A DNA stretch of 64,000 nt from Trematomus loennbergii (Eukaryota; Chordata; Actinopteri; Perciformes; Nototheniidae). A program made the position numbers and the translations under genes. The stretch's first letter is position 1, and every line of letters starts with the position of its first letter. Where the stretch lies: contig JAAOOA010000060.1 of NCBI GenBank assembly GCA_012861695.1, forward strand, positions 19,311,625 through 19,375,624, given 5' to 3'. Shown here piece after piece: positions 13,001-30,166 of this stretch. The notes under the pieces were generated by a model that was given only the letters and a program-made list of their open reading frames with translations, searched no databases and was not told the DNA's origin.

Positions 13001-16000
13001 TGTTTATTCTGTTGCCTGCATCTAAATAATAATAAACACCTTAAGACTGTTCTTAAGGCTAAATCAGCTACTGCATGTTTGGTGAACAACCTCATAGGCT
13101 ACTCTTACATAGAATATAAAGATACATAATGTACTTTAAGTAAAATAAGATACAAAACAGCAACTACAAATAAACCATCTGAGCCTTCAAATCTGCATTA
13201 TCCATCCACTCTACTCCACATTTATTTAAAATGTTTAGTTTCTTTACTAGTGAACTGCTGAATGACAAACACGCAGTCACAGTCTTTTTGATCCAACTCA
13301 TCAGTTTTCCTAATGGGAGCTGGGTTTTCTTTATTAAAGCCATTCACAGATGCAATCTAAAATTAATAGCCTGGGACATGCATACTCCCACTGGTTTATT
13401 ATAAAATATGTGAGGATTTTAAATAATTGCGGTAACACTGTTACTACCGAATGCATCTCAAATCGCTTCACACATGTACCTATTGATCCCCAACTATCAT
13501 GTAATTATTCCCAGAGTGCTCTTTGTGCCGTCAGGAGTATTGGTTTATTCCCTGAGGCCTCATCAGCGATTTGTTCGTAGTTCACAGTTTCAGCTAGTCG
13601 ATACACGCAGGAATATCATCAGGAATATGACATTCCCAGAGATAAGATCATTTATCAGACCACTGTGTTGGTACTGGCCACAAGAGAGTCATCCATCATC
13701 GGAGTACACACAGATACAACACACAGACACACACATTTCCTAGCAGGCAGTACAGATTTATGCGGAACTGCATATACACACACAGAGCTTCTCAATCATA
13801 CTTAGATGCAAAAACTATGCAAAAGGATGGCAAATAATGAAAATATGATATGTTATCAGTTCACTTAATTTACTGGTTATTATTTTTGTTAATGAAAAGT
13901 GTTTTGTGATCCTAGGGGAGCTATGTGAAGAGAAACTGGATTTTTGCGCTCCAGACCTGAACCCTTGTCAGCACGACTCAAAGTGCATTTTGACCCCTCA
14001 GGGATACAAGTGAGTGCACCACACACACACACAAACACACACAATTCACAATTACAATCTTATCAGATCTTAGTTTTACTCCCTTGTGATATGTGTACTG
14101 GGGACGGTCAGTGGCTCTATGTGTGTATCCTGTTTTGATCAACTGAATAATGCTATAACCTTTTTACCAGGCATCTCAAAAACCTTAAGTGTTTTTTGGT
14201 ATTGCTATGTTAACCCTACATATTGTCTGTATATTAAGTCAAAAGAAACCGCTGTTCAATCTAAGGATTACAGTTTTGCGTGTGTATTTTCAGGTGTGAG
14301 TGCACTCCAGGGTACGTGAGTGAGCACTGTGAGCTGGACTACGACGACTGTGAGGACAACAAGTGTCAGAATGGAGGGCAGTGCATTGACGCAGTCAACG
14401 GGTACACCTGCGTCTGTCCAGAGGGATACAGGTGAGGCACACATACCGGCATCACAGGATGGTATCACTGTAGTTTTCTCTTGACCAACAGTATCTGCAA
14501 TAGTATTGGGCAGTGCATGTAAAGATTGTTGCCATGCTGACCTTGAATGCTGCTTTAAATAGTTAAATCAGTGACCTTTTAGCTAAATGTAAATGTACTT
14601 GACCAATGTTTTAAATGTGGTAAAACAATCAAATAAAATACAATGTTTCTGCTTGTTGAAAAAGAGATGGCTTCTGACTTACACTATGCTAACAGTATAT
14701 GATTTTGCAGTGAGTGGTGTAGAAGGGGCTCCCCCTTGTGTAAACTGTCAGTTCCTACAATGATTGTTAGGAGGATAAACTACTTTAAGTACTTTCTTCA
14801 TGTTTGTGAGTTCAAGGTTTGGTTCCCCAACAATTTAGCTTGTCATTTCTTTAACTTTAAAATCTCAGATACGGAATTTTCCTTAAAAGTATCCCAATAT
14901 GACAAAAAAATGATTTTGAAAGACAAGAATAAGGTGTTGTAAGGTATGTTCTCTACCTAGGTAAAGGTAGAGGACAAGAGTATAGATGGATATAAATAAA
15001 TAAATAAAAGATATATATATTACAAATAAATAGCCAGAAATCACATGTAGGCTGTTAAAACATTTATAACTCTGAAAAGGAGTACTTTGGTTATAGGTTG
15101 CTTAACTTCAACTCATACTTAATGTACCATCCTTATTAAGAGTAGTAGAAGAAAAGGCACACTTATTGAGTGTTTGTATGAATGTGTGTTTCAGCGGGTT
15201 GTTCTGTGAGTACTCTCCTCCGATGGTCCTTCCTCGCACCAGCCCCTGTGACAACCACGAGTGCCTCAATGAGGCGCAGTGTGTCGTCGTGGGAACAGAC
15301 CCCCGCTGCCAGTGTCTCCAGGGCTACGAGGGCGAGAGCTGTGAAACGCTCGTCAGTGTCAACTTTGTCAACCGCGAGTCCTACCTGCTACTTCCCTCCA
15401 GTCTCCTCTCACCAGAGACCAACATCAGCCTGCAGGTGAGATATGCATACCGAGTTTCCGCTCAGTGTTTAGAGTTTTTGGCGACCCTTGTTTGTCTGGT
15501 TCGGGACATTTGTATTTTTGGCAGGTCCACAAAAGAGTTATTTCTCACTAAGCTTATAACATGGTGTCATTTAAAGTGTCTATGATTTATCAAATGACAA
15601 TATGAGAAAGGGCTCTCCTGAATCTGCAGCTCCCGTCTTGCAGAGCTTTATCCAGTTTAGCTGTACGGTGACAACTTGGCCATTTTGGTTTGCTCTCACT
15701 GTTCTCAATGTTCATTTCAAAGGCAGCAGGTACTTTTTTTGTAATCTCTATGCTCTATTACCCCAAGCTGGAAAAAGAGTAGTTATTGCAGGTTTATAAA
15801 CATTTTGCTGATGATAACCTAATTAGAAGTTTGAATGCGGGACATTTCTTTTGTAGTTATGCATTGTACTTATCAACATTTAACCATAAATCCCCATTAT
15901 TTTCAGATTGCTACAGATGAGGACAGTGGCGTGTTGTTGTATAAAGGGGACAATGATCACATTGCCATGGAGCTGTACAGGGGACGCCTCAGGGTCAGCT

Positions 16001-19000
16001 ACGATACAGGATCATACCCTCCTTCCGCTATATACAGGTACATGCACATACAAGCAGAAATGTCCAACTGGCACATTCACATGATGGATGATACAAATGT
16101 TCAGACACACAACATGGCACCTGCCTTCACAATCTCTATATTCTCCCTCTCAGTGTGGAGACAGTGAATGATGGCATCTTCCATGCTGTGGAGTTGGTGG
16201 CGTCAGACCAGACTTTGTCTTTGTCAATCGACGGCGGGACGCCCAAATCCATCAACTCCCTCAGCAAACAGTCCACCCTCAACATAGATTCTCCACTCTA
16301 CCTTGGAGGTGAGGACCTGAGTAGAGAGTGTGTGGGTGGTTGTGTCTGTGTGAATGAATAAAGACAAAACACTTGATGAATACTTAATTGTTCCACTACC
16401 AAGGTACAGCAATTCGTCTCAAAGAAAGCTAATACACCCTTTTATCAGTGGCTGACTTGAGTTTTAGTACCCAAGAAAATATCAGATTAGATTAGTTCTA
16501 CTATTTAATGCATAGTATTATGATATATCCTTATTGTTGAAACACACTAAATCAACTTTATAATGACAGTTCATGTCTTTTTTTATTTACTTTTCATATA
16601 CTTAGATATACTGCAGCTCTCAAAGTTTAGGTTCTAATCTCTATAATCCTTTCTTCCTCCAGGAATGCCGGAACGTGCCTCAGGATCTGGGGGTCCCTCG
16701 TCCCTGCAGCACAGCTCAGGTGGTCATAACGGCACCAGCTTCCACGGCTGCCTCCGTAACCTGTACATCAACGGGAAGCTCCAGGACCTGGGGGCCGGGC
16801 TGGGCTCGGGGCTCTGGGCTCCACAGCGGCACAGAGCACCAGCAGACAGTGGCTGGGCCAAGGGGTGGAGCCAGGCTGCCAGCCCTGTCAGAGAGGGGCC
16901 TGCGTCCAGGGCGACTGCCACCCGACGGGACATCGAGGCTTCACCTGCACCTGCCACCCGGGCTGGACGGGAACAGTGTGCGACGAGCAAGTCAACAACC
17001 CATGTGATGGCAACAAGTGAGTGTTGGGTGTGCCCTTGTGTCTATGTGTTGGGGATGACAGAATTGGTATGAGTTTAAAGCAACATTGAAACCCCAGAAC
17101 AATCTTTTTTATCAAAAAGAATGTGGTTGAATTCTTAAAGAGATATTGTCTTTTCTCCCATGACTCCACAGTGAATAAAGAATGCTAATGCTCACTACTT
17201 CCTAAACACACACATGTCTGCTAAAACCTTACTATTTAAATATAAACTAAATGCTGTGTTACCTGAAAGTGGAATGATTTCCTGGTAACATGGGGCGAGT
17301 AATTGATCAGAATCAGAAACAGGTTTATTACCAGGTAGGTTCACATGTACGAGGAATTTGATTAGGTGTCGTGGTGCATACATTTTTTTTTAAAGGACAC
17401 AGATAGCAAACTATATTAAGAACACTGTAATACATATATAGTAAGATAGCAATACAATAAAGCAGTAATTTACATTGAAATAGAATGCAATAAATTATAG
17501 AATATAAAATATGTGCAGTAAGCAATATTGTCAACATTGTGTGCATTAATGTAATGCATAGAGTCTATGATGTGGCTGAGGTAAAGTGATGTATACTAAT
17601 AGTCATTATGGAAGTGAAATATTCCTTTAAAACAACCATGAGTACCAGGTTTAGATTTGTTATATCTGTTCATTAATGTTTCCTGTCTTTGCCTTCTCCA
17701 TTCTCAGATGTATACATGGCACCTGCCTTCCAATCAACTCCTACTCGTACTCCTGCCGCTGCCAGCCTGGTTTCGCTGGAGTACTTTGTGACGAGCAGGA
17801 CCAGGACACAGCTAACCCCTGCAGTATGTCACACTGTAAACATGGCAAATGTAGAGTGTCGGGCCTGGGGAAGGCATACTGCGAGTGTAACAGTGGATAT
17901 ACAGGGGACGCGTGCGACAGAGGTGAGAAAAACATGTTTGGATGGGATACACATTTATGATGGGTGTGTCTGTGTATTGTTAGTACTTGTGCCTGACTAC
18001 TCTCATTCTTCTTACGGAAAATATATATTGCTTGGAAGGCTTTTAATCTAATGCATGGTTCTCTTAACCTCTAAGCTTCTTCTTTGCTTTCTGTTCCTCT
18101 CAACAATAGTCTCTCACAGTGTGTTTGTATGTCTCTAAGAGTGTTTAATGTCTCTGCTTTAACGCTTCTAACCCGCTGCTTTTTCAACTCAGCATCTCCT
18201 GAGCTTCCTATTAATCCCTCAAGGGGGACAACTCAGGTGAGGCTGCCCGGTCACATCTTACTGTCGCACTCTTTTTCTAATTTTCTTTCCTTCGTTCCTC
18301 CTAAATGCAACCCAAAATGCATCCACCAAATGCCCCCTACTTCCCCTTGTTTCAACCCTGTGCAACATGCAGATAAAGTAGCTTACTTTTTTTTTTTCCT
18401 CTTAAGCAAAAGGGCAATTAAAGAAAAGTCTTTAAAATTTTATTTGAACTATTTTTTCTTTCTCATTTTAGATAGACAATCAATTAAACTAATTTGAAGT
18501 TAACCAGGCCCTGGTCTGGATTGATCATAGTAAGATAATGCACTTATTTTTAACTAGAACTAATTGCATGGATATATCCTATTTTAATAGTACAAAAAGA
18601 AGCAGACTAATGAATGTGTAAGGACCTTATATCGTGTTAGCTCCTACATTTCAAAATGTAAGATACAAATGATTTTAGCTTTATCAAATAATTTGTTTCA
18701 GGTTCAAGGTTTAGGGCCAGGGTATTGTGGCCTGATTGTTATGTTAGTTTTAAAACTTTCATAAATGTTTCTCTATTGCTTCTTTCAAGCAAGGTATTTT
18801 TACTGAGTGTCCTTCATCACTTTTTTTTATTTTACTGTCATCTTCCTGTCCTTTCTACAGTCTATTGACACGTTATGTAACTGTTTGGAATTATTTGTGT
18901 GTCATTTTATTCAAGTCTTTCTTTGGTGTACAGTATGTGTCTTTGTAAGCCCCTAACCTAGGATATTTCTCCTACCATGTTGTGATAGATTTTCACCATT

Positions 19001-19331
19001 TAGATCCCTTTTGTCATGTGAACGTTGAAAGCATGGATATCCTGTAACCCCTGTGTTTCTTTCGCATGTCTGCAGAGGTGGCTTGCAGAGGGGAACGGAT
19101 CCGAGATGTCTACCAGAGACAGCAAGGCTACGCGGCGTGCCAAACCCAGGAGAAGGTCTCCCGCCTAGAGTGTCGGGGCAGCTGCCCGGGGGGAGCAGAA
19201 GGACAGGGCACCTGCTGCACCCCCTCCGCAGCAAACGCAGGAAATACACCTTCCAGTGCACTGACGGCTCTTCTTTTGTCCAGGAAGTGGAAAAGGTGGT
19301 CAAATGTGGCTGTACAAAGTGTTCCTCATAA
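1778..19331 (+). CDS. slit2: slit2, 3' portion: secreted axon-guidance ligand (22 coding exons)
   Basis: Slit proteins are large secreted ligands of Robo receptors. Exons read from splice sites and phase: 1778-1928, 2088-2162, 2427-2570, 2882-3025, 3158-3324, 3447-3579, 4876-4944, 5269-5340, 6033-6104, 6231-6302, 8000-8163, 9385-9509, 9662-9759, 10716-10855, 13916-14009, 14294-14431, 15195-15435, 15907-16037, 16154-16308, 16663-17016, 17708-17922, 19076-19331. Every junction keeps phase except at two frame breaks inside exons 20 and 22. Domain order matches vertebrate Slits from the end of LRR2 to the stop at 19329-19331. The cystine-knot region (ACRGERIRD, then YAACQT and SRLECRG) resembles Slit2 more than Slit1 or Slit3, and drd5, chrna9 and rhoh downstream fit the human 4p SLIT2 block. 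LRR1, LRR2 and the signal peptide lie upstream of the window. Slit2 rather than a paralog is a strong inference. Confidence 0.93.
2579..2678. repeat. (CA)n microsatellite adjoining a slit2 donor site
   Basis: About 100 bases of CA dinucleotide, starting eight bases after the exon end at 2570. Confidence 0.98.
3032..3094. repeat. (CA)n microsatellite adjoining the next slit2 donor site
   Basis: About 63 bases of CA dinucleotide starting six bases after the exon end at 3025. Confidence 0.98.
3447..8163 (+). CDS. slit2: slit2 exons encoding the fourth LRR domain
   Basis: Six exons (3447-3579, 4876-4944, 5269-5340, 6033-6104, 6231-6302, 8000-8163). The first carries the acidic linker and N-flank ([19 protein letters not shown]). 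Four exons of 69-72 bases each encode one leucine-rich repeat ([48 protein letters not shown]). The last encodes the C-flank ([19 protein letters not shown], then KKFTCTG). Slit LRR4 is known to mediate dimerisation and heparan sulfate binding. Introns of 1.3 kb (3580-4875) and 1.7 kb (6303-7999) hold no other gene; the second has a (CA)n run near 6977-7015 and a probable LINE tail near 6690-6890. Confidence 0.93.
6690..6890 (-). repeat. Probable non-LTR retrotransposon 3' fragment in slit2 intron
   Basis: The reverse strand reads GACTATCGGTGAAAACTAGC, then a TTTACATG / ACTGTCCCTTG segment, and ends in a short tandem AATTG tail. This arrangement resembles 3' ends of LINE-type repeats common in teleosts. 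Recognition is from memory of the pattern; the family was not assigned. Confidence 0.4.
6977..7015. repeat. (CA)n microsatellite
   Basis: About 39 bases of CA dinucleotide in the slit2 intron 6303-7999. Confidence 0.95.
9385..15435 (+). CDS. slit2: slit2 exons encoding EGF repeats 1-6 and the proteolytic cleavage site
   Basis: Exons 9385-9509, 9662-9759, 10716-10855, 13916-14009, 14294-14431 and 15195-15435. They encode successive EGF modules: [32 protein letters not shown] (calcium-binding type, DGINNYTC), [24 protein letters not shown] and [12 protein letters not shown]. Between the fifth and sixth modules is [14 protein letters not shown], which matches the processing site of human SLIT2 (after the arginine), so cleavage into N and C fragments would fall at 15237/15238. 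The exon at 15195-15435 ends in NISLQ, the start of the laminin G domain. The intron 10856-13915 holds a candidate 24-base alternative microexon at 12143-12166. Confidence 0.92.
12143..12166 (+). other. Candidate 24-base alternative microexon in slit2 EGF region
   Basis: Within the 3.06-kb intron between exons 10716-10855 and 13916-14009 lies a 24-base segment with a good acceptor (pyrimidine tract then TTGCAG) and donor (AG|GTTAGT). Both neighbouring junctions are phase 1, and 24 bases in phase 1 would insert eight residues (AATNEVER) without a stop between EYTG and ELCEEK. Splice sites, length and phase all fit, but no expression evidence is available. Confidence 0.35.
15907..17016 (+). CDS. 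slit2: slit2 laminin G domain and following EGF, with a frame break
   Basis: Exons 15907-16037 ([15 protein letters not shown]), 16154-16308 ([14 protein letters not shown]) and 16663-17016 (MPERAS through [16 protein letters not shown], then EGF sequence [15 protein letters not shown] and [15 protein letters not shown]). The last exon is 354 bases, but its flanking phases (1 in, 2 out) need one more base or two fewer. The frame carrying [11 protein letters not shown] differs from the frame carrying GVEPGCQPC, so the break lies between about 16789 and 16865. That stretch is GC-rich, with G runs at 16790-16794 and 16862-16865. Even after a one-base correction the linker between QDL and the EGF is about 15 residues longer than in human SLIT2. 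Confidence 0.88.
17306..17590. repeat. Probable interspersed repeat in slit2 intron
   Basis: The segment starts with ATCAGAATCAGAAACAGG, continues with GTTTATTACCAGGTAGG and TGTACGAGGAATTTGATTAG, and is AT-rich afterwards. This start is a recurrent teleost interspersed repeat signature. Class and boundaries were not resolved. Confidence 0.45.
17708..19331 (+). CDS. slit2: slit2 last EGF repeats and C-terminal cystine knot, with a frame break
   Basis: Exon 17708-17922 encodes two EGF modules ([18 protein letters not shown] and [19 protein letters not shown]). The final exon 19076-19331 encodes the CTCK domain: [32 protein letters not shown], then in another frame [19 protein letters not shown] and [13 protein letters not shown] with stop TAA at 19329. 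The frames meet at the C run 19220-19224, where one base appears missing relative to the family. The knot cysteines are otherwise all present. Confidence 0.9.
18193..18236 (+). other. Candidate cassette exon in the last slit2 intron (44 bases)
   Basis: A 44-base segment is bounded by a pyrimidine-rich acceptor (CAACTCAG) and donor CAG|GTGAGG. From the phase-1 end of the previous exon it reads openly ([14 protein letters not shown]) but ends in phase 0, so joining it to the final exon would shift the cystine knot out of frame. It could be a frame-disrupting exon or a chance pair of splice-like sites. Confidence 0.2.
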
Positions 19332-20880
19332 AAAAAGAGAAAAATTAAGAGACATCACCCTTGGCAGATTTCCTCCCCTCCAGATATGTTTTATGTTCTT
19401 GCCCTCATTACTTGATCCTCGTACCCCTTGTCCAAGGTCCTAAATCCTCCTGAGAGAAAACCCTTCACCCTCCACAGTCCCCTCCCCCAACCATCCCTGT
19501 TTTTTTAAAAACCCTTAAAAAAAGGAACAAAAAAAACAAGAGAAACAACTAAAAAATAGTTTCTTTTCTGTATCAGTGCTGGACTGATGATTGATGCTTC
19601 CTCGGTGGGGATGTTGAATTGTATTGTAAAGTACAAAAACAGACTTATTTTTTTATGAAGTGGAGAAAAAGACAAAAAAAACACAAGAGATGACTTTCTT
19701 CCCTTACGTCTACTTCTTTTTGTTGGTCACGATGACTCCAATGGTGTGCCACACTGTCTCTGCCCTGGAGGACTGACCGGTCACTGACGGCTAACTGCTT
19801 CCTGTAGACTTCCTGCTTCCTGTCTGTGAGTTGTGTGTTTAGGAGTAACCTTAACTGGTAGTACCACAGACTCGCCACTATGCGGAGCTGCATAAATGCA
19901 CGGGAGATGGCGGGAAGTGACGACCCCCTTCAACACAAGAAACCACCACTGTAGTCTGCAGTCTCCCTCAACAGACCTCTGAACCCTCTGAGACTGTGTC
20001 CACCATCCTACTCACAGCTGCGCTCAAACTTGTGATATTTTTTACAGCTACTGAACAACACACACACATACAAATGCTCTCACCAGTCTAAGAGTCATAT
20101 GTAATACCTGCCAGGTTAAATATACTCTCTGTTTATCCACCCCCAGTCATGAATGACAAGTATTTATTGTATCATAAATACCTGTACTTATTCAGTAGAT
20201 CCCCTATGTATCAATCTGATCTTTTAATATATATTAATTTATATTTGTCCTTATTTTTGTATTAAAAAGACATAATCTGTCAAGATAGTTGAACTAACAA
20301 AATGGTGTCCTTTATTTTGGTTGAAGAGAAGTTGTTTTTTGATCACTGAAACTATTGTGCTTGCCAGAGACCTTAGTTACATTTTAATCTGCAAATGTGA
20401 CGTGAAGACATTGTATATTTTTGTCGCGTTTCCTGAGAGTTTGTACTGTGCCATTACCAGAAGGTCTTTATATTAGAGTATAAATGTATAGATAATTTCC
20501 CTACCTATGTATTTCACACACAAATCTTGTGAGTAGCATTGACCCTAGAGGATGCCTAGAACTGTTTTTACCTTTTTAACAAATTTATGCTTAAAGAATA
20601 CTGTGACTTTTTCTAAATGAAACTACTTTGTTAGCCCCTTGGTCTCCGATGTTAACATGTTGCTGCTAAGTTTTTGTACCGTAGACTTGGATCCTGATCT
20701 GTATGTTATATATAACTTCCTGCTCCTACTGTACGGGGCACCTTGTGTAACAGATAAATACGTCCCCCCACCTCTACACATGTGCATTGTGCTTTATATT
20801 CCCCTGTTCTCCACCCCAGACTAATGTCAGTTCCCTGACTGATGTTTGTTTATTAAACACAATATTTACCTCACAATTAT
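19332..20880 (+). other. slit2: Probable slit2 3' UTR
   Basis: About 1.5 kb of AT-rich sequence with A runs follows the slit2 stop and contains no coding sequence. Polyadenylation-type hexamers ATTAAA occur at 20261 and 20852. The extent is an inference; the first signal would give about 0.95 kb and the second about 1.55 kb. Confidence 0.5.
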
Positions 20881-21769
20881 CTCACTTTTGCTTTTTTGTC
20901 ACACAAAGAGGTCCAAGTCAGAAATGTTCCCCTCAACTACTGAAGAAAGGGTCATAAAGCTAAGCACAATAATGTGGACAGTAATCTTCCATTATCCTTT
21001 CAATGCAATTTGCTTATTTTATAGCATATGTACAATATGGCTTTCTCCTCACTTTAATCTTTGTACAGCACAGATGCACAGACATAGCAGAGACATTGAA
21101 ATGTACTGAGAGATGAACTATCACATCTTTGTTTTTTGTTTTTATCAAAATTATTGAAATCAAGTTTATTTAAAAATGGTTTTGTTATAATTGCTAACAA
21201 GTAATATGTTGCACCCTCAATGCTATGCTTAGTATAATAACTTTATTTTCTTACAAACTTATAAATAATTTACCATGTTCAAAATAATCAAATTTTTGCT
21301 GTTGCAAATGTTTCAATCACAGAGACTCCTACTGAATTGAAATAAAAAACGAAATGTTCAATGATAATAAAAACCTTTTTCTCGGTGGAAACTTCATAAG
21401 TCAAACGTGGATGAGACTAGCTTGTATTTGATAAAAGCTGTAATATGTGCAACTAATAAAATATACTTTCATAATCAATCCGACCCTCATGGACAAAACG
21501 TACCTTACAGCCAGTGGGATCAAAGTAAATTGTTCTACAGTATAGACAATGTAGGCTGCTGGAAAAATAGTATATGAACTCTAAATCAATTAAAAATGTA
21601 TTTGAAAATCTGCTGGAGTGCAGCTCAATTAAAAAAAACTGTTAGAGGCACGAGTATGGTTCTTAATTGATTTTATTCATTCAGACAGAAGAAAAATCTA
21701 AATTATAACAGGGTAAGGTGAAAACTGTTATTTATAACATGGTCTCAGCTACATCAGCAAATAGACCTC
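20881..21769. other. Spacer between slit2 and the first intelectin gene
   Basis: AT-rich sequence without recognisable coding capacity. It should contain the 3' UTR of the minus-strand intelectin gene ending at 21770, but no polyadenylation position was fixed. Confidence 0.6.
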
Positions 21770-24171
<2,402 letters not shown>

Positions 24172-24173
24172 TT

Positions 24174-24976
24174 CTGTGAGAAAGAAAATGCATTTAAATG
24201 TTAAAGGTGCATACATAATACCACATAGAATGTTATACCATACACACAAAGTAATTTAAACGTGATAAATCTATCCACCAAAATCTGAAATTTGCCTGAG
24301 AATCATTCGTCCACTGTTAGATTGTCTTAATGTTCTTTCCAGCTTAACATTATTGAGAGGTTTATCACAAAATAAATTCCAACATTAAAGAAGGTCCACC
24401 AGGTGTCAAATCCTATTTTATACAGTCTGTGTTATGCATATTTTAGAAATATTACATAACATTTAGGGCTGTCAAGTTAACGCGTTAATAACGCGTTAAC
24501 GCAAAAAAAAATTAACGCCACTAATTATTTTAACGCGATTAACGCATGTGTATTTTTTGTCCTCGGCCGCCCCGTAGTTTCAGAGCGCATCGAGTTTAAA
24601 ATACCATCTACAAGCTGATGCTTACAGCCCCGCTCCTGCCGCCCGCTTGTGGCAGACCACACTTCCACGCTCACCGGCAGGCCCGGACTGGCCATCGGGA
24701 GGACCGGGAGGGTGTGTGTATGTGTGTATGTGTGTATGTGTGGCGCGACTCGCGCGAGCGAGGCACACCTTACGTGTTGTTGTTGTTAGCATCTGGTGCT
24801 AGCTCGCTGCGCTAACGGATATAAGGAGCTGTTTCAATGACATTTCGCCGATAACTGCGCCGAGCACTTGACTTTATGCAGGTAGCCAGACAGTGGGACA
24901 TTGTACGAAAAGTCAGCACACTCAGCACGGATAGTGCGCGCAACATGATTGCAGCGTCCAGGCAGCTCTCCACATT

Positions 24977-25054
<78 letters not shown>

Positions 25055-26675
25055 TGTATTATTGTATGAGAGGTTCCAGGTTGAATCGAATATTTGTAAT
25101 GTTCAGAGGTTGTTGTGTTTAATATTCATGAGAATATTTGTCATTGTTCAAATGATAATAAACAAACATATAAAGCATATTTGTCCACTCATATGTTGAT
25201 AAGAGTATTAAAAACTTGAAAAATATCCCTCTAAGGTACATTTAGAACAGATAAAAAATGTGCGATTAATTTGCGATTAATCGCGATTAACTATGGACAA
25301 TCATGCGATTAATCGCGATTAAATATTTTAATCGACTGACAGCCCTAATAACATTACATTACACATACTGTACCTTTAACAGTACATTAAGACTGAAAAG
25401 CACTTCATTTCCAGGTTGTCATAAATCGTTCACCAGTGCTCCCTATTTTCGGAAAACAAAATATATTTTACCAACCTGCGTTGATCGCTGTAAGAAGTGT
25501 TGTGTTCATTCTTGATTTTCACAACTATTTATGTCCTTGTTTAAGAGTCCAACCTGTGATCAAAGTGCAAATTGATTAATGTTTCTCCACCATTTATTAT
25601 GTTACTTACCGTAACATCTCTCGGACAAGGAAACTGTTCACAAAAAATATTCCAAATATGGAGTCGTAAAGATACCAAAGGTCCTCTGTTATTATTCCCT
25701 GACTGTACTTTTGTATTTCTGGTTAACTTATAGCTTACTTCCTGCCATATATCAAACCCATCACATGATAGGGGTGAGGTGTGATGGAAAGATTAATATA
25801 TTGCTAATATAACTATTATGTTTCCTTATCAATACAATTAAAATGTTTTGTAAAACTCCATTTCTGTCTGAATATACTGTACTAAAGGGCAATGCCAAAG
25901 TAAGCTTCTTCTCTGTCTGGGGGTCGTTAGAATCGTTAGCTTCTAGTGATACTAACTTATATATAAATCATAGGAACATCTTTTTTTTCTTTTGTTGTCA
26001 CAGCCTTTGGAAAAGCTGGAACAGAGTCATGCATGGACATAAAAAGCATATTTTAAGTGACCTTATATCATGTGATTAAATGTATAATTTATTGAGAAAC
26101 TGTAATAGTTCAAGTCACTTGATAAATGAAATATACAAAGACATAAACATGTTATTATTGTGGTTCCATCACACCAAACATGAATCAAGCAGGCAGACTC
26201 TTCATGAAAGGTCAATGTAAGTGCAACCCAATAATACATCAGTTAAAATGTACTTTAAAATACTGAACATTTATATATCAGAACAGTGCAGGCTAATTGC
26301 AGTGGTTACATTCCTCTGTTTTACTTGTGTCTTTTTTTCAGCTGGGTCACCTCCTGAACAACTTCACCACTGTGGGAGTTAGATTCTTTCACTAACATCA
26401 TCTGTGTGTACAGGTCAGAGAATATCACAGAGGGGCTTTGAGCAACTGAAAGCATGATAAAGAAGTTTAAGACACTTTGAACTCAAATAGCTTCCTAAAT
26501 GCAGTTTGATAACTAATGCAGTTTGATAACTAATATTAGTTGTTTTCTTTAATGGGCATATGCAGAAACACATGTCTTGTTTTTGTAACATAAGACATGC
26601 TGTGTCTTCAACTGTGATTGTTGGCTAGGCTGACATGTCATAAAATCCATAGCTGTGCATGTGCAAATAGTCCTC
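24174..26675. other. Region upstream of intelectin A and downstream of intelectin B
   Basis: Apart from the hAT element, the sequence is AT-rich and shows no coding exons. A possible non-coding first exon of copy A ends at 25620 with the minus-strand donor GTAAGT; this is a guess from the donor only. The interval 25650-26675 shows nothing recognisable beyond the expected 3' flank of copy B. Confidence 0.4.
24464..25347. mobile_element. Non-autonomous hAT-type transposon (884 bp) with 8-bp target duplication
   Basis: Terminal inverted repeats TAGGGCTGTCA and TGACAGCCCTA are flanked by the perfect 8-bp duplication ATAACATT (24456-24463 and 25348-25355). Eight-base duplications and this terminus are characteristic of hAT elements. 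Both subterminal regions carry AACGCG/GCGATTAA-type repeats. The interior has no transposase frame and contains a (CA)n microsatellite at 24979-25053. It lies upstream of intelectin copy A. Confidence 0.85.
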
Positions 26676-30164
<3,489 letters not shown>

Positions 30165-30166
30165 CT

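Noticed and set aside
24979..25053. CA tract as an independent locus feature
   Set aside because: It is internal to the hAT element and moves with it.
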